From the NCBI RefSeq assembly GCF_007655005.1, contig NZ_SZVW01000001.1:186001-250000 (forward strand): a DNA stretch of 64,000 nt, read 5' to 3'. Made by a program: the position numbers and the translations under genes. The notes below the pieces were generated by a model. That model was not told the origin of the DNA. It was given only the letters and a program-made list of their open reading frames with translations, and searched no databases. Positions within the stretch are counted from its first letter, which is position 1. Every line of letters begins with the position of its first letter. This stretch comes from Streptomyces tibetensis. GTDB lineage: Bacteria; Actinomycetota; Actinomycetes; Streptomycetales; Streptomycetaceae. Shown one piece after another: positions 1-8,025 of this stretch.

Positions 1-846
1 CGTGCCTTCCTGGGTGCCCGCACCGCCCTGGGTGCCCGAGCCGCCTTGGGTGTCAGAGTCTCCTCGGGTACCCGCATCGCCGTTCACGCCCGCGTCGCCG
101 TCCGGGTCCGCGCCATTGCCGCCGTCGGCGCCGGTGTCCGCATCGCCGTGCTCCGCGGCGTCGTTGTCCCCGGCCGCACCCGTCTCCGTACCGTCGCCCT
201 GCGGAGCAGGGCAAGCCGTGCCCGTCACCGAGCAGATGGCCGACTGGATGCCGTCGGCGATACGACCGCCGAGGCCGCCGACCGACAGTGCGACGATGAT
301 CGCCGCGACCACCGCGATGAGCCCCGCGTACTCAACCGCGGTCTGGCCCTCGTCCCGTCGCCAGCGGATCATTCTTTCCAGGCTGAACGGCCGCCGCTCC
401 TCCCTGTCCTGAGGAGCGCTCTCGAACCACTCACGCGACCGGGCCCGGAGCAACAGCACGATGACCGCCACCGGCATCGCCGCCTGCGTGACGCCCCGCG
501 GATCACCGTGCAACAGCGTGCCGAACGACAGCCACACGATCCAGGCCTGTACGGCGATCAGGGCGCGACTCGTCCACACCCCGCCCTGCCACAGGCGCCG
601 GGCCAGGTAGATGCCGGCCACGCTGGGCAGTGAGTCGTACACCAGGATCCCGAAGATCTCCCCGGAGTAGTACGTCACCACCGACAGCACGGTGATCACG
701 TACAGCGCCGTCAGCGCGAACTGCACCCACAGCAGTACCTGCGCCCAGCCCAGTTCCCTGGGCAACGGCGAACGCCGCTCCCAGGAGGGGCTGTTCTGTG
801 CATCCCCCATTCCGTAAGGGGGTATCCGGTCACCGGCAGGGGACAT
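1..846 (-). CDS. Multi-TM protein with embedded Flp-type pilin segment (partial)
   Basis: The gene starts at ATG 846 and runs off the left edge, so only the first 282 residues are seen. Four hydrophobic segments lie at about residues 37-58, 62-82, 95-113 and 119-134. A class III prepilin-like motif follows: G167 then QTAVEY with Glu172 at the +5 position, and a hydrophobic helix to about residue 190. A short two-cysteine loop (C205, C212) and a repetitive Gly/Asp/Thr-rich tail follow. Flp and TadE pilins carry the same G/Glu+5 signature. Fusion to a membrane module is unusual and suggests an anchored component of the neighbouring Tad system. Function is inferred only. Confidence 0.75.
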   Translation of the reverse strand, partial: MSPAGDRIPPYGMGDAQNSPSWERRSPLPRELGWAQVLLWVQFALTALYVITVLSVVTYYSGEIFGILVYDSLPSVAGIYLARRLWQGGVWTSRALIAVQAWIVWLSFGTLLHGDPRGVTQAAMPVAVIVLLLRARSREWFESAPQDREERRPFSLERMIRWRRDEGQTAVEYAGLIAVVAAIIVALSVGGLGGRIADGIQSAICSVTGTACPAPQGDGTETGAAGDNDAAEHGDADTGADGGNGADPDGDAGVNGDAGTRGDSDTQGGSGTQGGAGTQEGT

Positions 847-927
847 GCGCGACCTCGGCTCAGCTCGATAAACGGCCGTTCAAGACGGATACCGAGCCGA
901 GGCTAAAGAACGTCGATCACTCGCACA

Positions 928-955
928 TGGGCCCCTGGCCCCAACCCTGGGCCCA
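928..955. promoter_or_regulatory. Paired TGGGCCC motif upstream of pilin-fusion gene
   Basis: Two GGGCCC hexamers (929-934 and 949-954) are centred exactly 20 bp apart, the outer flanks forming ATGGGCCC and GGGCCCAT. They lie in the 120-bp gap before the minus-strand gene that starts at 846. Similar clusters occur upstream of the Flp pilin gene and between the two divergent blocks near 13250, so this may be a shared regulator site. The regulator is unknown; the NarL-type response regulator in the locus is the obvious candidate. Confidence 0.4.
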
Positions 956-966
956 TTTGCGGTGAC

Positions 967-1617
967 TCAGCTCTCTGTGCGCGGAAAGGAGACCTCGACG
1001 CGGCGGTTCTTCTTGCGGCCGGTCTCCGAGGAGTTGTCGGCGATGGGGTACTGCTCGCCGTAGCCGCGGACCTCGTACGTGACGTCGGAGTCGGTGAGTT
1101 CCTGGTCGAGGACGTTCTGTACGGCGTCGGCGCGCTTCTTGGAGAGGACGTCGCCGTGTGCGGAGGAGCCGAGGTTGTCCGTGAAGCCGAAGACGCGGAT
1201 CTTCGTCGCGTTCTGCTTCTTGATCTCCTCGGCGATCGCGGAGATACGGGCCTTTGCCTCGCCGCTGAGTTTCGCGCTGTCCTTGCCGAAGAGGACCTCT
1301 GCCTGTAGGGCGAACTTGACGTCGGCGTTGGTGTCCTCGCGGCGTTCGTCTCCGCTTTGGTCTTCTACGACCTGTTTGATGTCGAGGACCTTCGGCTCGG
1401 CGAGAGTGGCGCCTTCGGGGATCTTGAGGTCGGGGTCATTGGGGTCGACCTCGACGGGGGCGGAGGCGGAGGCCTCGGTGCCGGGGGGCACGCCGGGGGT
1501 TTCGTCGGCGTGGGCCGATACGGCGCCGTAGATGTTCGTGGCGACCATGAGGCCGGCGGCGGTGAGGGCGAGGGCGAGGCGTGGAGTCGCCGGGCGGGTG
1601 CGTGTGCGGGTCTTCAT
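967..1617 (-). CDS. Secreted OmpA-like peptidoglycan-binding protein
   Basis: A 216-residue exported protein with an Arg-rich N-terminus, a hydrophobic signal segment (about residues 13-36) and a C-terminal OmpA/MotB-type domain (about residues 100-214). The family's NRRVEV peptidoglycan-binding motif is near the end. ATG 1617 has GGTGAGG just upstream; a GTG at 1629 overlaps the preceding stop as GTGA and would add four residues. It is probably translated with the lipoprotein gene upstream. Its place beside Flp and TadG genes suggests that it ties the pilus machinery to the cell wall, which is an inference from position. Confidence 0.8.
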   Translation of the reverse strand: MKTRTRTRPATPRLALALTAAGLMVATNIYGAVSAHADETPGVPPGTEASASAPVEVDPNDPDLKIPEGATLAEPKVLDIKQVVEDQSGDERREDTNADVKFALQAEVLFGKDSAKLSGEAKARISAIAEEIKKQNATKIRVFGFTDNLGSSAHGDVLSKKRADAVQNVLDQELTDSDVTYEVRGYGEQYPIADNSSETGRKKNRRVEVSFPRTES

Positions 1618-1625
1618 GGCCGGCC

Positions 1626-2204
1626 TCACCCGGAGATCTTGATGGTGCCGCTGGAGAAGGTCGGGACTTGCAAGTCGACCTCGGCCGTGCTCGTGGGAGG
1701 CGCGGGGAACTGCATGAAGACCGGGAGGGTCTGCCCCGCCTCGAGGTTGCCGAGGCCGGTTGTCGTCAGCGGGCGCCCTTCCGTGTCGCGGAGCGTGTAA
1801 TAGCGCTTCTTCCCCTTGGCATCCACCAGGGTGGCACCACCGAGCGAGGGCCCGTGCGCGATGACCTCCGTCTCGTCACCGCTCGTCTGAGGAGGGACCA
1901 CCGCCGACTTGTCTCCGTCGTTCTTCACCACTCCGTTCACGGTGAGGAAGCCGCCCGAGTCCCTCGCGGCAGACGTGATCTGAAGGAGCAGTCCGCCCGT
2001 GCCCTTCAGTTCCGCCAGCGGCGTCTCCGACTGCCCCTCCTGAGCACTCGGCTTGGATCCACCGTCCTTGGAAGCGGATGCAGACGGGGTCGGGTCATCG
2101 CCGCCACCGCCGCCACTGCAGCCCGCCACGCCGAGGACCAGTCCGGCCGCAACGGTCAGCGCGACCGTTCCCCTGCGGACCTTCGCAGTGAACCGAATGC
2201 TCAT
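1626..2204 (-). CDS. Putative lipoprotein of the Tad locus
   Basis: A 192-residue protein with a lipoprotein signal peptide: basic N-terminus, hydrophobic core and lipobox VAGC with Cys at about residue 29, followed by a Gly/Ser/Asp linker. The rest has no motif I recognise. It looks like an extracellular beta-rich domain of the kind found in small actinobacterial lipoproteins. GAAGGAAG precedes ATG 2204. It sits between the TadG-like and OmpA-like genes in the same orientation and its stop overlaps the next gene's alternative GTG, so an operon is likely. The lipid anchor is well supported; the role is unknown. Confidence 0.75.
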   Translation of the reverse strand: MSIRFTAKVRRGTVALTVAAGLVLGVAGCSGGGGGDDPTPSASASKDGGSKPSAQEGQSETPLAELKGTGGLLLQITSAARDSGGFLTVNGVVKNDGDKSAVVPPQTSGDETEVIAHGPSLGGATLVDAKGKKRYYTLRDTEGRPLTTTGLGNLEAGQTLPVFMQFPAPPTSTAEVDLQVPTFSSGTIKISG

Positions 2205-2220
2205 CTCTCTGCTTCCTTCA

Positions 2221-2847
2221 TCACTCGTCGTTCGCTAGTGGTTCGGCCAGGTGGACGTCGAAGAGGTCTTCGGGTTCCGGCAGGACATCGAGGTCGTCCG
2301 GGTCCAGCTCCCAGGTCTCCTCGCCCTCGCACAAGAGCTTCGGCAGGACGTCGGGGCCGGCGTCCTGTGCCAGGGGATCGAAGTCGCAGCGGGGCTCGAT
2401 CACGGCAGTGGCGGAAGCATGCGCCTTCCGGTTCGCCTCGCCCGGGACAACCGAGTCCCCCATGGGCTTGTTGGTCTGCACCTCGACCGTGAAGCTCAGA
2501 GGACCATCCGGAACGCACCCTCGGCCGGTCACCTGTGCATCGTTCTGTGCGGCCAGCTGATGTGCGCGCCAGCACGAGGGGCCGAGTCCTTCTGCGTTCC
2601 CGTCGAAGATCGCCTGCCACTTGCCCGGGTCGAGTACGTCCTTCACCCACGCGCCGGCGAGTTGGTCCCGCCTGTCCTGCGCTGCCGCGAGAGCCGCCGC
2701 ATCGGCGGCTGTCTGAGCCCCGTTCCTGTTCGCCGCGGCCTGGCCGACCGCGAAGTACGCGAACGCGAGAAAGAGCAGGCCCCCCACCACAGTGATGTAG
2801 ATGGGGAAAGCCTGCCCTGCGTCGCCGTACCGGCGGGGTCGCGTCAA
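2221..2847 (-). CDS. TadG-like pilus assembly protein
   Basis: A 208-residue protein, one N-terminal membrane helix (about residues 12-33) followed by the AADAAALAAA stretch typical of the TadG N-terminal family, then an extracytoplasmic domain with several Cys and an acidic tail. The start is placed at TTG 2847, which overlaps the pilin stop codon as TTGA. Upstream in-frame ATGs would run through the pilin gene. It has the GQ processing-like start (G11) but Ile rather than Glu at +5, so it may not be processed like the pilins. TadG proteins are thought to help anchor or assemble Flp pili. Confidence 0.75.
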   Translation of the reverse strand: MTRPRRYGDAGQAFPIYITVVGGLLFLAFAYFAVGQAAANRNGAQTAADAAALAAAQDRRDQLAGAWVKDVLDPGKWQAIFDGNAEGLGPSCWRAHQLAAQNDAQVTGRGCVPDGPLSFTVEVQTNKPMGDSVVPGEANRKAHASATAVIEPRCDFDPLAQDAGPDVLPKLLCEGEETWELDPDDLDVLPEPEDLFDVHLAEPLANDE

Positions 2848-3077
2848 GGAGCGACCTTGGCGATCTGCGCCTGGATCTTTCCGAGAATCGTCTGGCCGAG
2901 GCTGGTACCCGTGATCGCCAGCACGATCGCCACCACCACCGCGATGATGCCCAGGTACTCGACCGCCGTCTGCCCCCTGTCGCCGGCGCGGCGGCGCATC
3001 GCCTCGGCCGTCGTGTTCTTCCAGCCGTTCACACGGACCTTGGTCGCGACGGCGGTCTTCAGCATCAGGTCGCTCAT
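2844..3077 (-). CDS. flp: Flp-family type IVb pilin
   Basis: A 77-residue prepilin. The leader ends at G35, followed by QTAVEYLG with Glu40 at +5 and a hydrophobic helix, the hallmark of Flp pilins cleaved by a TadV/CpaA-type peptidase. ATG 3077 is chosen because GGAGG lies 8 bases upstream; an ATG at 3116 has no such site. It would be the major pilus subunit. The TadG-like gene overlaps its stop. No prepilin peptidase gene is seen in the window. The leader of about 35 residues is long for the family but usual in actinobacteria. Confidence 0.9.
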   Translation of the reverse strand: MSDLMLKTAVATKVRVNGWKNTTAEAMRRRAGDRGQTAVEYLGIIAVVVAIVLAITGTSLGQTILGKIQAQIAKVAP

Positions 3078-3150
3078 GGTGTTCCCCTCCGGGTTCGGCT
3101 GTGTCGGTTTCGACACGAGGAACGTACGGCGGAACGCCCTGTCCGCCAGA

Positions 3151-3190
3151 GGGCCCGTGGGCCCAATTCCGGGCCCAATCGTCCGGGCCC
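3151..3190. promoter_or_regulatory. Cluster of four GGGCCC sites upstream of flp
   Basis: GGGCCC occurs at 3151-3156, 3159-3164, 3171-3176 and 3185-3190, four copies in 40 bp, in the 148-bp gap between the response regulator stop and the Flp pilin start. Three copies continue as GGGCCCA. At about 72 percent GC one copy is expected roughly every 450 bp, so this density is notable. It is a candidate binding region for a pilus regulator. Confidence 0.45.
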
Positions 3191-3225
3191 AGCCGTCGGT
3201 TGTCCCCCCATCGCGTCACCGGAGG

Positions 3226-4224
3226 TCACCCCCGTCCCCGGTGCGCGTCCGGTGCCGTGCCGATCCACTTCGCGGCGGCCTCGGAGCGGCTGGTGCTGTG
3301 GAGCTTGGCGAAGATGCGGTTGATGTGGTTCTTGACGGTCTTCTCGCTGATGAAGCACGTGGCGGCGATCTGCTGGTTGTTCATGCCGGACGCGATGAGG
3401 TCCATGATCTCCGCCTCCCTCGTGCTCAGTTGGAACCGCGACCTGTCGGGAGCGGCCGGACGGCCACTCGTCCACTCAGTCGAAGACTGTCCCACATGTG
3501 GTTGCATTTGCGAAAGCATTTCCGGAGAAGTGGGCGGAGGTGGCGCGTGAGAAGCTCCGAAAGATGCTGGTGGAGAGGGTTGTTGAGGCTGCATATACGA
3601 TTGCCCGGAAGTGGAAGTTCCGTATGCAGTCGCACTCGATGACTGGCCCAGGCCCTCCGGCAAGGGTGGAGCCGGGGCCCGGTCCTGGCGGAGTTGGGCC
3701 AGGAGGGCGCCCGCCGCTGTCGGGGTGAAGTGGGCCCGGCCCTCCTTGATGTCCCGTACGGCGTCGACCAGCTGGTCGGCGGTGAACTCGCCGTGGACCA
3801 GGTAGCCGCCCGCCCCCCGGCGCAGGGCCTCCTGGACGATCTCCGACTCCCTGCTGTAGGTCAGCATCACGACCGGGGCGATTCGCACCAGGTACGGGAG
3901 GGCCGAGATGCCGTCCACGCCGGGCATGCGGACGTCCAGGAGGACGACGTCCGGGCGGAGCTGCTGAGCCGCCTCGTAGGCCTGGCGGCCGTCGGCGGCC
4001 TCCGCCACGACCTCGATGTCCGGGCGGCCGGAGAGCAGGGCGGTGAGGCCGGCCCGGACGACCGGGTTGTCGTCCGCCACCACGACCCGGAGGCGGCGGG
4101 CCGGTGGTGCCGGGTGCGGGAGCGGGAGGTCGGCGAACGGGTGGTGCGGTGGCGGCTGCGGGGCGCCGGTCGGGTGGGGCGTCTGGTCCGGCATCAGGGG
4201 CCTCCTCTCGGGTCGTGGGGTCAT
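3226..4224 (-). CDS. NarL/LuxR-family response regulator of the Tad locus
   Basis: A 332-residue protein: a Pro-rich lead, a receiver domain (about residues 44-160) with acidic pocket D51/D52 and phospho-acceptor D97, a long Ser/Pro/Gln linker (about 165-260) and a C-terminal LuxR helix-turn-helix (about 262-320). ATG 4224 overlaps the kinase stop as ATGA, so the two are co-translated partners. Two oddities stand out. The conserved receiver Lys is His144 (YLVHGE). The linker is encoded by about 160 bp at 55 percent GC, far below the surroundings. It probably controls pilus gene expression; target sites are not known. Confidence 0.88.
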   Translation of the reverse strand: MTPRPERRPLMPDQTPHPTGAPQPPPHHPFADLPLPHPAPPARRLRVVVADDNPVVRAGLTALLSGRPDIEVVAEAADGRQAYEAAQQLRPDVVLLDVRMPGVDGISALPYLVRIAPVVMLTYSRESEIVQEALRRGAGGYLVHGEFTADQLVDAVRDIKEGRAHFTPTAAGALLAQLRQDRAPAPPLPEGLGQSSSATAYGTSTSGQSYMQPQQPSPPASFGASHAPPPPTSPEMLSQMQPHVGQSSTEWTSGRPAAPDRSRFQLSTREAEIMDLIASGMNNQQIAATCFISEKTVKNHINRIFAKLHSTSRSEAAAKWIGTAPDAHRGRG

Positions 4225-6152
4225 GCGGTGGGGGTGGTCAAGGCGGCCAGGGGGAGTTCCAGGCGGACCTCCGTGCCCTGGGAGTGGCCGCCGCGGCCTA
4301 TGCGGATGCGGGCGCCGACCGAGGCGGCGCGTTCGACCATGCCGACCAGGCCGAAGTGGCCTGCTCGGCGGAGTTGTTCGAGGGTGGTGCCGGGTGGGAG
4401 GCCGCGACCGTCGTCGTAGACGCTGATGCGGAGCAGGTCGCCGTGGACGCCCGCGCTGACGTCGACGCGGGTGGGGCGGGCGTGGCGGTGGGCGTTCTCC
4501 ATGGCTTCGGAGGCGATGGTGAGGAGTTGGCGGGCCACGGCCGGTGGGACGGGCGGCACGGCGTGGGCGCCGGTGGGGCGGTAGACCGCCGGGAGGCCGG
4601 TGCGGGTACTGAAGTCACGGGTGCGGGCAGCCAGTTCGACCAGGACGTCCGTGGCCTGGGACGGGTCCGATTCGCGGCGCAGGTCGGCCAGGAGTTCCCG
4701 GGACTCCGCGGCTGCCCGGCGGGCCGATCGGGCGACCAGTGCTGCCTGCTGTCTCACCAGGGCCGGGTCCATGCGGTCGGCGTTCGCCGAGGTGGTCAGG
4801 CCGTCGGCGGCCAGAGCCACGCCGTGCAGGGTCTTCGCGACCGAGTCGTGCATCTCGCGTGCCAGGCGGGCTCGTTCGGCGCTGACCGCTTCCGTCACGG
4901 CGAGGCGGGCCTGGACGGTGGTGAGGGCCTGGGTGGCGGCGCCGAAGCGGAGCATGAGGTTGCGGAGGCTGGAGCCGACGGCGCCGGCGATGACGCAGAG
5001 GCCGGGCAGGAGGGCGGACTCGGTGATGCCGGGGGCCGGGTCCTTCTGTGCCGCGTGGATGAGGAGCAGCAGGAGGGCCTGGAGGGAGGCGAAGACCGCC
5101 GCGCCGCGCCAGCCGTAGACCAGGCCTGCCAGGAGCGGGGTGCAGACGCTGACGTAGGCGAGGGTGCTGTCGGGGCCGGCCGCGATGAGGAGCAGCGCGC
5201 CGAAGAGGGTGTCCACGGCGAGGAGGGAGGGGTGGCGCAGGAGGAGGGGGCCGAAGCGTTCCCAGTCCCGGAAGAGGACGTAGGAGGTCATGAAGGTGAC
5301 GACCACGGCCGCGCCGACGAGTCGGGTGGGCAGGCCGTCGTTCGCGTTGACGAGGGCGGTGGGGGTGGCCAGGGCGATCATGGCCAGGCGGAAGCCGAAG
5401 ACCTGGCGGCCCATTGCCTGGAGGGCGTTGACCTGGATGTCGATCGCGGGGCCGGCGGGGTGGGTGGTGTCCCGCCCTTCGGCAGGGAGCTGTTTTCCGG
5501 CCGCAGCAGCCGGGCGGCCGCCGTCGTCGTGTGCGGGTGGCCCCAGCGGAGGCGCGGCACCATCGGCGGCCGATCGGTCGTTCACCGACGGCTTCCCGGC
5601 CGGACCACCCGGACGGCCGCCGTCGTCGAGCGCGGGTGGCCCCAACGGGGGCGCGGCGCTGCCCCCGTCCGTCGGGCGCGGACCCGAAGCAGGAGCGTTG
5701 CCCGCATGTCGCTCCGCTGGGGCGCTGCCCCCGGCCGTCGGGCGCGGACCCGAAGCAGGAGCGTTGCCCGCATGTCGCTCCGCTGGGGCGCTGCCCCCGG
5801 CCGTCGGGCGCGGACCCGAAGCAGGAGCGTTGCCCGCATGTCGCTCCGGTGGGGCGCTGCCCGCGGCCGTCGGCAGCGGACCCGGCACAGGGGCGTCCAC
5901 CGCAGCCCCCCGTGGCACCCCGGCCTTCCCCCACTCGCCCCCCTTGATCCGCAGCGTCGGCTCACCGCCCACCGCCGCCTCCCACCCCGGCGGCAGCGCG
6001 GGCGTCACGGACGTCACGGGTACGTCCGGCGCGCCCGTGCGGGCATGTGGGGGCAGCACCGTCCCCGCCGGGGGCGTCGTGATCTCCGGTGTCTGCTCTG
6101 CCCGGCGGCGTCGACGCCCCAGCAGCCCTGTCCGCTCCCCTGTCATCGACAT
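4221..6152 (-). CDS. NarL-type membrane sensor histidine kinase
   Basis: A 643-residue kinase. The first 220 or so residues are a low-complexity Pro/Ala/Gly region that includes three 22-residue repeats. A membrane domain of about five or six helices follows (about 230-410), then a HisKA_3 dimerisation segment with REMHDS and the phospho-acceptor His435. A C-terminal HATPase domain ends the protein, with an N-box (EAMENAHRHA) and G-boxes (DDGRGL, GLVGM). It is paired with the response regulator through an ATGA overlap. Its location at the end of the tad gene run suggests that it senses an envelope signal for pilus expression; the ligand is unknown. Confidence 0.88.
   Translation of the reverse strand: MSMTGERTGLLGRRRRRAEQTPEITTPPAGTVLPPHARTGAPDVPVTSVTPALPPGWEAAVGGEPTLRIKGGEWGKAGVPRGAAVDAPVPGPLPTAAGSAPPERHAGNAPASGPRPTAGGSAPAERHAGNAPASGPRPTAGGSAPAERHAGNAPASGPRPTDGGSAAPPLGPPALDDGGRPGGPAGKPSVNDRSAADGAAPPLGPPAHDDGGRPAAAAGKQLPAEGRDTTHPAGPAIDIQVNALQAMGRQVFGFRLAMIALATPTALVNANDGLPTRLVGAAVVVTFMTSYVLFRDWERFGPLLLRHPSLLAVDTLFGALLLIAAGPDSTLAYVSVCTPLLAGLVYGWRGAAVFASLQALLLLLIHAAQKDPAPGITESALLPGLCVIAGAVGSSLRNLMLRFGAATQALTTVQARLAVTEAVSAERARLAREMHDSVAKTLHGVALAADGLTTSANADRMDPALVRQQAALVARSARRAAAESRELLADLRRESDPSQATDVLVELAARTRDFSTRTGLPAVYRPTGAHAVPPVPPAVARQLLTIASEAMENAHRHARPTRVDVSAGVHGDLLRISVYDDGRGLPPGTTLEQLRRAGHFGLVGMVERAASVGARIRIGRGGHSQGTEVRLELPLAALTTPTA
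5671..5868. repeat. Three tandem 66-bp repeats inside kinase gene
   Basis: Units lie at 5671-5736, 5737-5802 and 5803-5868. The first two are nearly identical and the third differs at a few positions; a decayed fourth copy follows. Each unit keeps frame and encodes 22 residues containing ERHAGNAPASGPRPT in the N-terminal linker of the histidine kinase. Near-identity at the DNA level suggests recent slippage or recombination. Confidence 0.9.
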
Positions 6153-6167
6153 ACCGTCGCCCCTCCC

Positions 6168-7055
6168 CTACTTCCCCGTGACCGAGCCGAAGTCCGTGCC
6201 CGAGCCGAGGATCAGGCCTGCGCCCAGCAGCAGCATGGTGGCCGGGACCATGAAGGTCGTGATCATCATCGTGGCCTTGGGGACGGCCCGGGCCGCCTTG
6301 CGGCGGGCGTTCTGCGCGTCCGTACGCCGCATGTCCTTGGCGAGGGACACCAGCGTGTCGACGATCGGCGCGCCCAGTTCCTCGCCCTGCTGCAGCGCCG
6401 TCACGAACATCGCCACCTGCTCGGAGTCGTTGCGGCGGCGCAGTTCCGCGAAGGCCTGGCGGCGGCTCATGCCGAGGTCCATCTGGCGCAGGGTGATGCG
6501 TAGTTCGTCGGCCCAGGGGCCCTCGTAGCGGGAGGCCACCCGGTCCAGCGCCTGGCGGAAGCCGAGGCCCGCGCTCACCACGACCGCCAGGACGTCCAGG
6601 AAGTCCGGCAGGGTCCGTTCGATGACGTCCTTGCGGAGGCGGATCGCCGACCAGATGCCGACCTCCGTCCAGAACGCGCCGAACGCCAGCAGGAGCAGAG
6701 CGACCAGCAGTTGGCCGCGCATGAGGAAGACCAGGAATCCCACGGCCCCGAGGAAGCCGTAGACCGCGCGCCGTGCCGCGTACCGGTCGATCGTGAGGCC
6801 GCCGGGGTTGCCCGCGAGGTCGATCTTGCGGCGGTACTTCGCCACCTGTTTCGGGCCCATCAGGCGAAGTACCGCGGGCGCGTAGCGCATGCCGAGGCGG
6901 TCGATGAGCGAGTCGACCGCGCCGGTGCGGGTGGAGCCGACCTCCAGGGCCAGGGCGAGGTCGCCGGGCAGTTTGGCCTCCGCGCGGTACATGCGGATGC
7001 CGGCGAAGACGCCCCAGACGCTGAGGCCCGTCAGCAGGGCGAGAAGCAGTCCCAT
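6168..7055 (-). CDS. tadC: TadC-like type II secretion F-domain protein
   Basis: A 295-residue inner-membrane platform protein of the Tad apparatus. An N-terminal membrane helix, two central helices (about residues 95-130) and a T2SSF domain (about 150-275) precede the last membrane helix. AGGAGG precedes ATG 7055. It lies 16 bp after tadB, matching the paired TadB-TadC arrangement seen in Tad systems. TadB and TadC together form the membrane platform driven by TadA. The family assignment is clear; which of the pair corresponds to classical TadC is taken from gene order. Confidence 0.88.
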   Translation of the reverse strand: MGLLLALLTGLSVWGVFAGIRMYRAEAKLPGDLALALEVGSTRTGAVDSLIDRLGMRYAPAVLRLMGPKQVAKYRRKIDLAGNPGGLTIDRYAARRAVYGFLGAVGFLVFLMRGQLLVALLLLAFGAFWTEVGIWSAIRLRKDVIERTLPDFLDVLAVVVSAGLGFRQALDRVASRYEGPWADELRITLRQMDLGMSRRQAFAELRRRNDSEQVAMFVTALQQGEELGAPIVDTLVSLAKDMRRTDAQNARRKAARAVPKATMMITTFMVPATMLLLGAGLILGSGTDFGSVTGK

Positions 7056-7071
7056 GGTTGCCTCCTGGCTC

Positions 7072-8016
7072 TCAGACGTCGATGCGGGACAGGCGGCGGA
7101 TGAGGACGAAGCCCACGGCGTAGAGCGAGAAGGCGATGATGACCGCCGCCTGGCCGAAGGCGGAGCCGGTCATGCGGTCCAGGGCGCCGTCCTTCACCCC
7201 GTTCATCAGGAACAGGGAGCCGACGCCCAGGACCGGGACGGCGTACGACGTCATGTTGACCTGGGAGAGCTGGGTGCGGACCTCGCGCCGGGTCTCCTTG
7301 CGTTCCTCCAGCGTCTCCGTCAGGTTGCGCAGCGCGCTGACGACCTGGCCGCCGGCCCGGTTGGACAGGACCAGGGTGGTGACGAGGACGACCAGTTCGC
7401 GGGACGGGAGGCGGTCGGCCAGTTCGCCCAGCGCGTCGTCCATCGAGGCACCGACCGCCAGTTGGTTGGACACCTTGCCGAGTTCCTCGCCCGCCGGGGC
7501 TTCCATCTCCTCCGCCGCCATTCCGATGGCCGTACGCAGGGCGAGGCCCGCCTGGGTGGCGTTGGCGAGGATGCGGGCCATCTCGGGGAGCTGGTTGATG
7601 AACTTCTCGATGCGTTTCTGGCGTTGCCAGTTGAGGAACTGGACGGCCACCCCGATGCCGAGCAGGCCGGCCAGCGGGCCGAAGAACGGCGCCAGGGCGG
7701 CCTGGCCGGTCAGCCACAGGCCCGCGACCGTGGCGAGCATGTAGACGAAGAACTCGCCCGGGGTGATGTCCAGGCCGGTCGCCGCGAGGCGGAGCTCCAG
7801 CTTCTTGCCGAGCCTGGTGCGTCGCAGGCGGCGGTCGATCCCGTGGAAGTTGCGGCGCCGGCCGCCGGCCGGGATCTGGCCCGTGGCGGACAGGCGGTCG
7901 ACCAGGGCCTGCCGCTGTGCCCTGCCCGTGGCGTAGGAGTGCAGGCCGACGACCACGAGGGCGCAGGTCAGCAGCGTGACGCCGGTGGTGAGCGTGATGA
8001 GCGATTGCAGTTCCAT
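7072..8016 (-). CDS. tadB: TadB-like type II secretion F-domain protein
   Basis: A 314-residue membrane protein with an N-terminal helix (about residues 5-25), a central helical pair (about 90-130), a T2SSF domain (about 150-280) and a C-terminal membrane helix. It follows the TadA ATPase gene by 9 bp, consistent with co-expression of motor and platform. The short basic region after the first helix is typical of actinobacterial TadB. Loss of a conserved feature is not apparent. Confidence 0.88.
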   Translation of the reverse strand: MELQSLITLTTGVTLLTCALVVVGLHSYATGRAQRQALVDRLSATGQIPAGGRRRNFHGIDRRLRRTRLGKKLELRLAATGLDITPGEFFVYMLATVAGLWLTGQAALAPFFGPLAGLLGIGVAVQFLNWQRQKRIEKFINQLPEMARILANATQAGLALRTAIGMAAEEMEAPAGEELGKVSNQLAVGASMDDALGELADRLPSRELVVLVTTLVLSNRAGGQVVSALRNLTETLEERKETRREVRTQLSQVNMTSYAVPVLGVGSLFLMNGVKDGALDRMTGSAFGQAAVIIAFSLYAVGFVLIRRLSRIDV

Positions 8017-8025
8017 CGGTCGGTC

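Noticed and set aside
5671..5868. Possible CRISPR array
   Set aside because: The repeats are directly adjacent without spacers and lie in frame within a coding region.
4104..6503. Long plus-strand open frame opposite the histidine kinase and TadC genes
   Set aside because: It is an antisense product of GC-rich codon bias; the minus-strand frame encodes clear kinase motifs.
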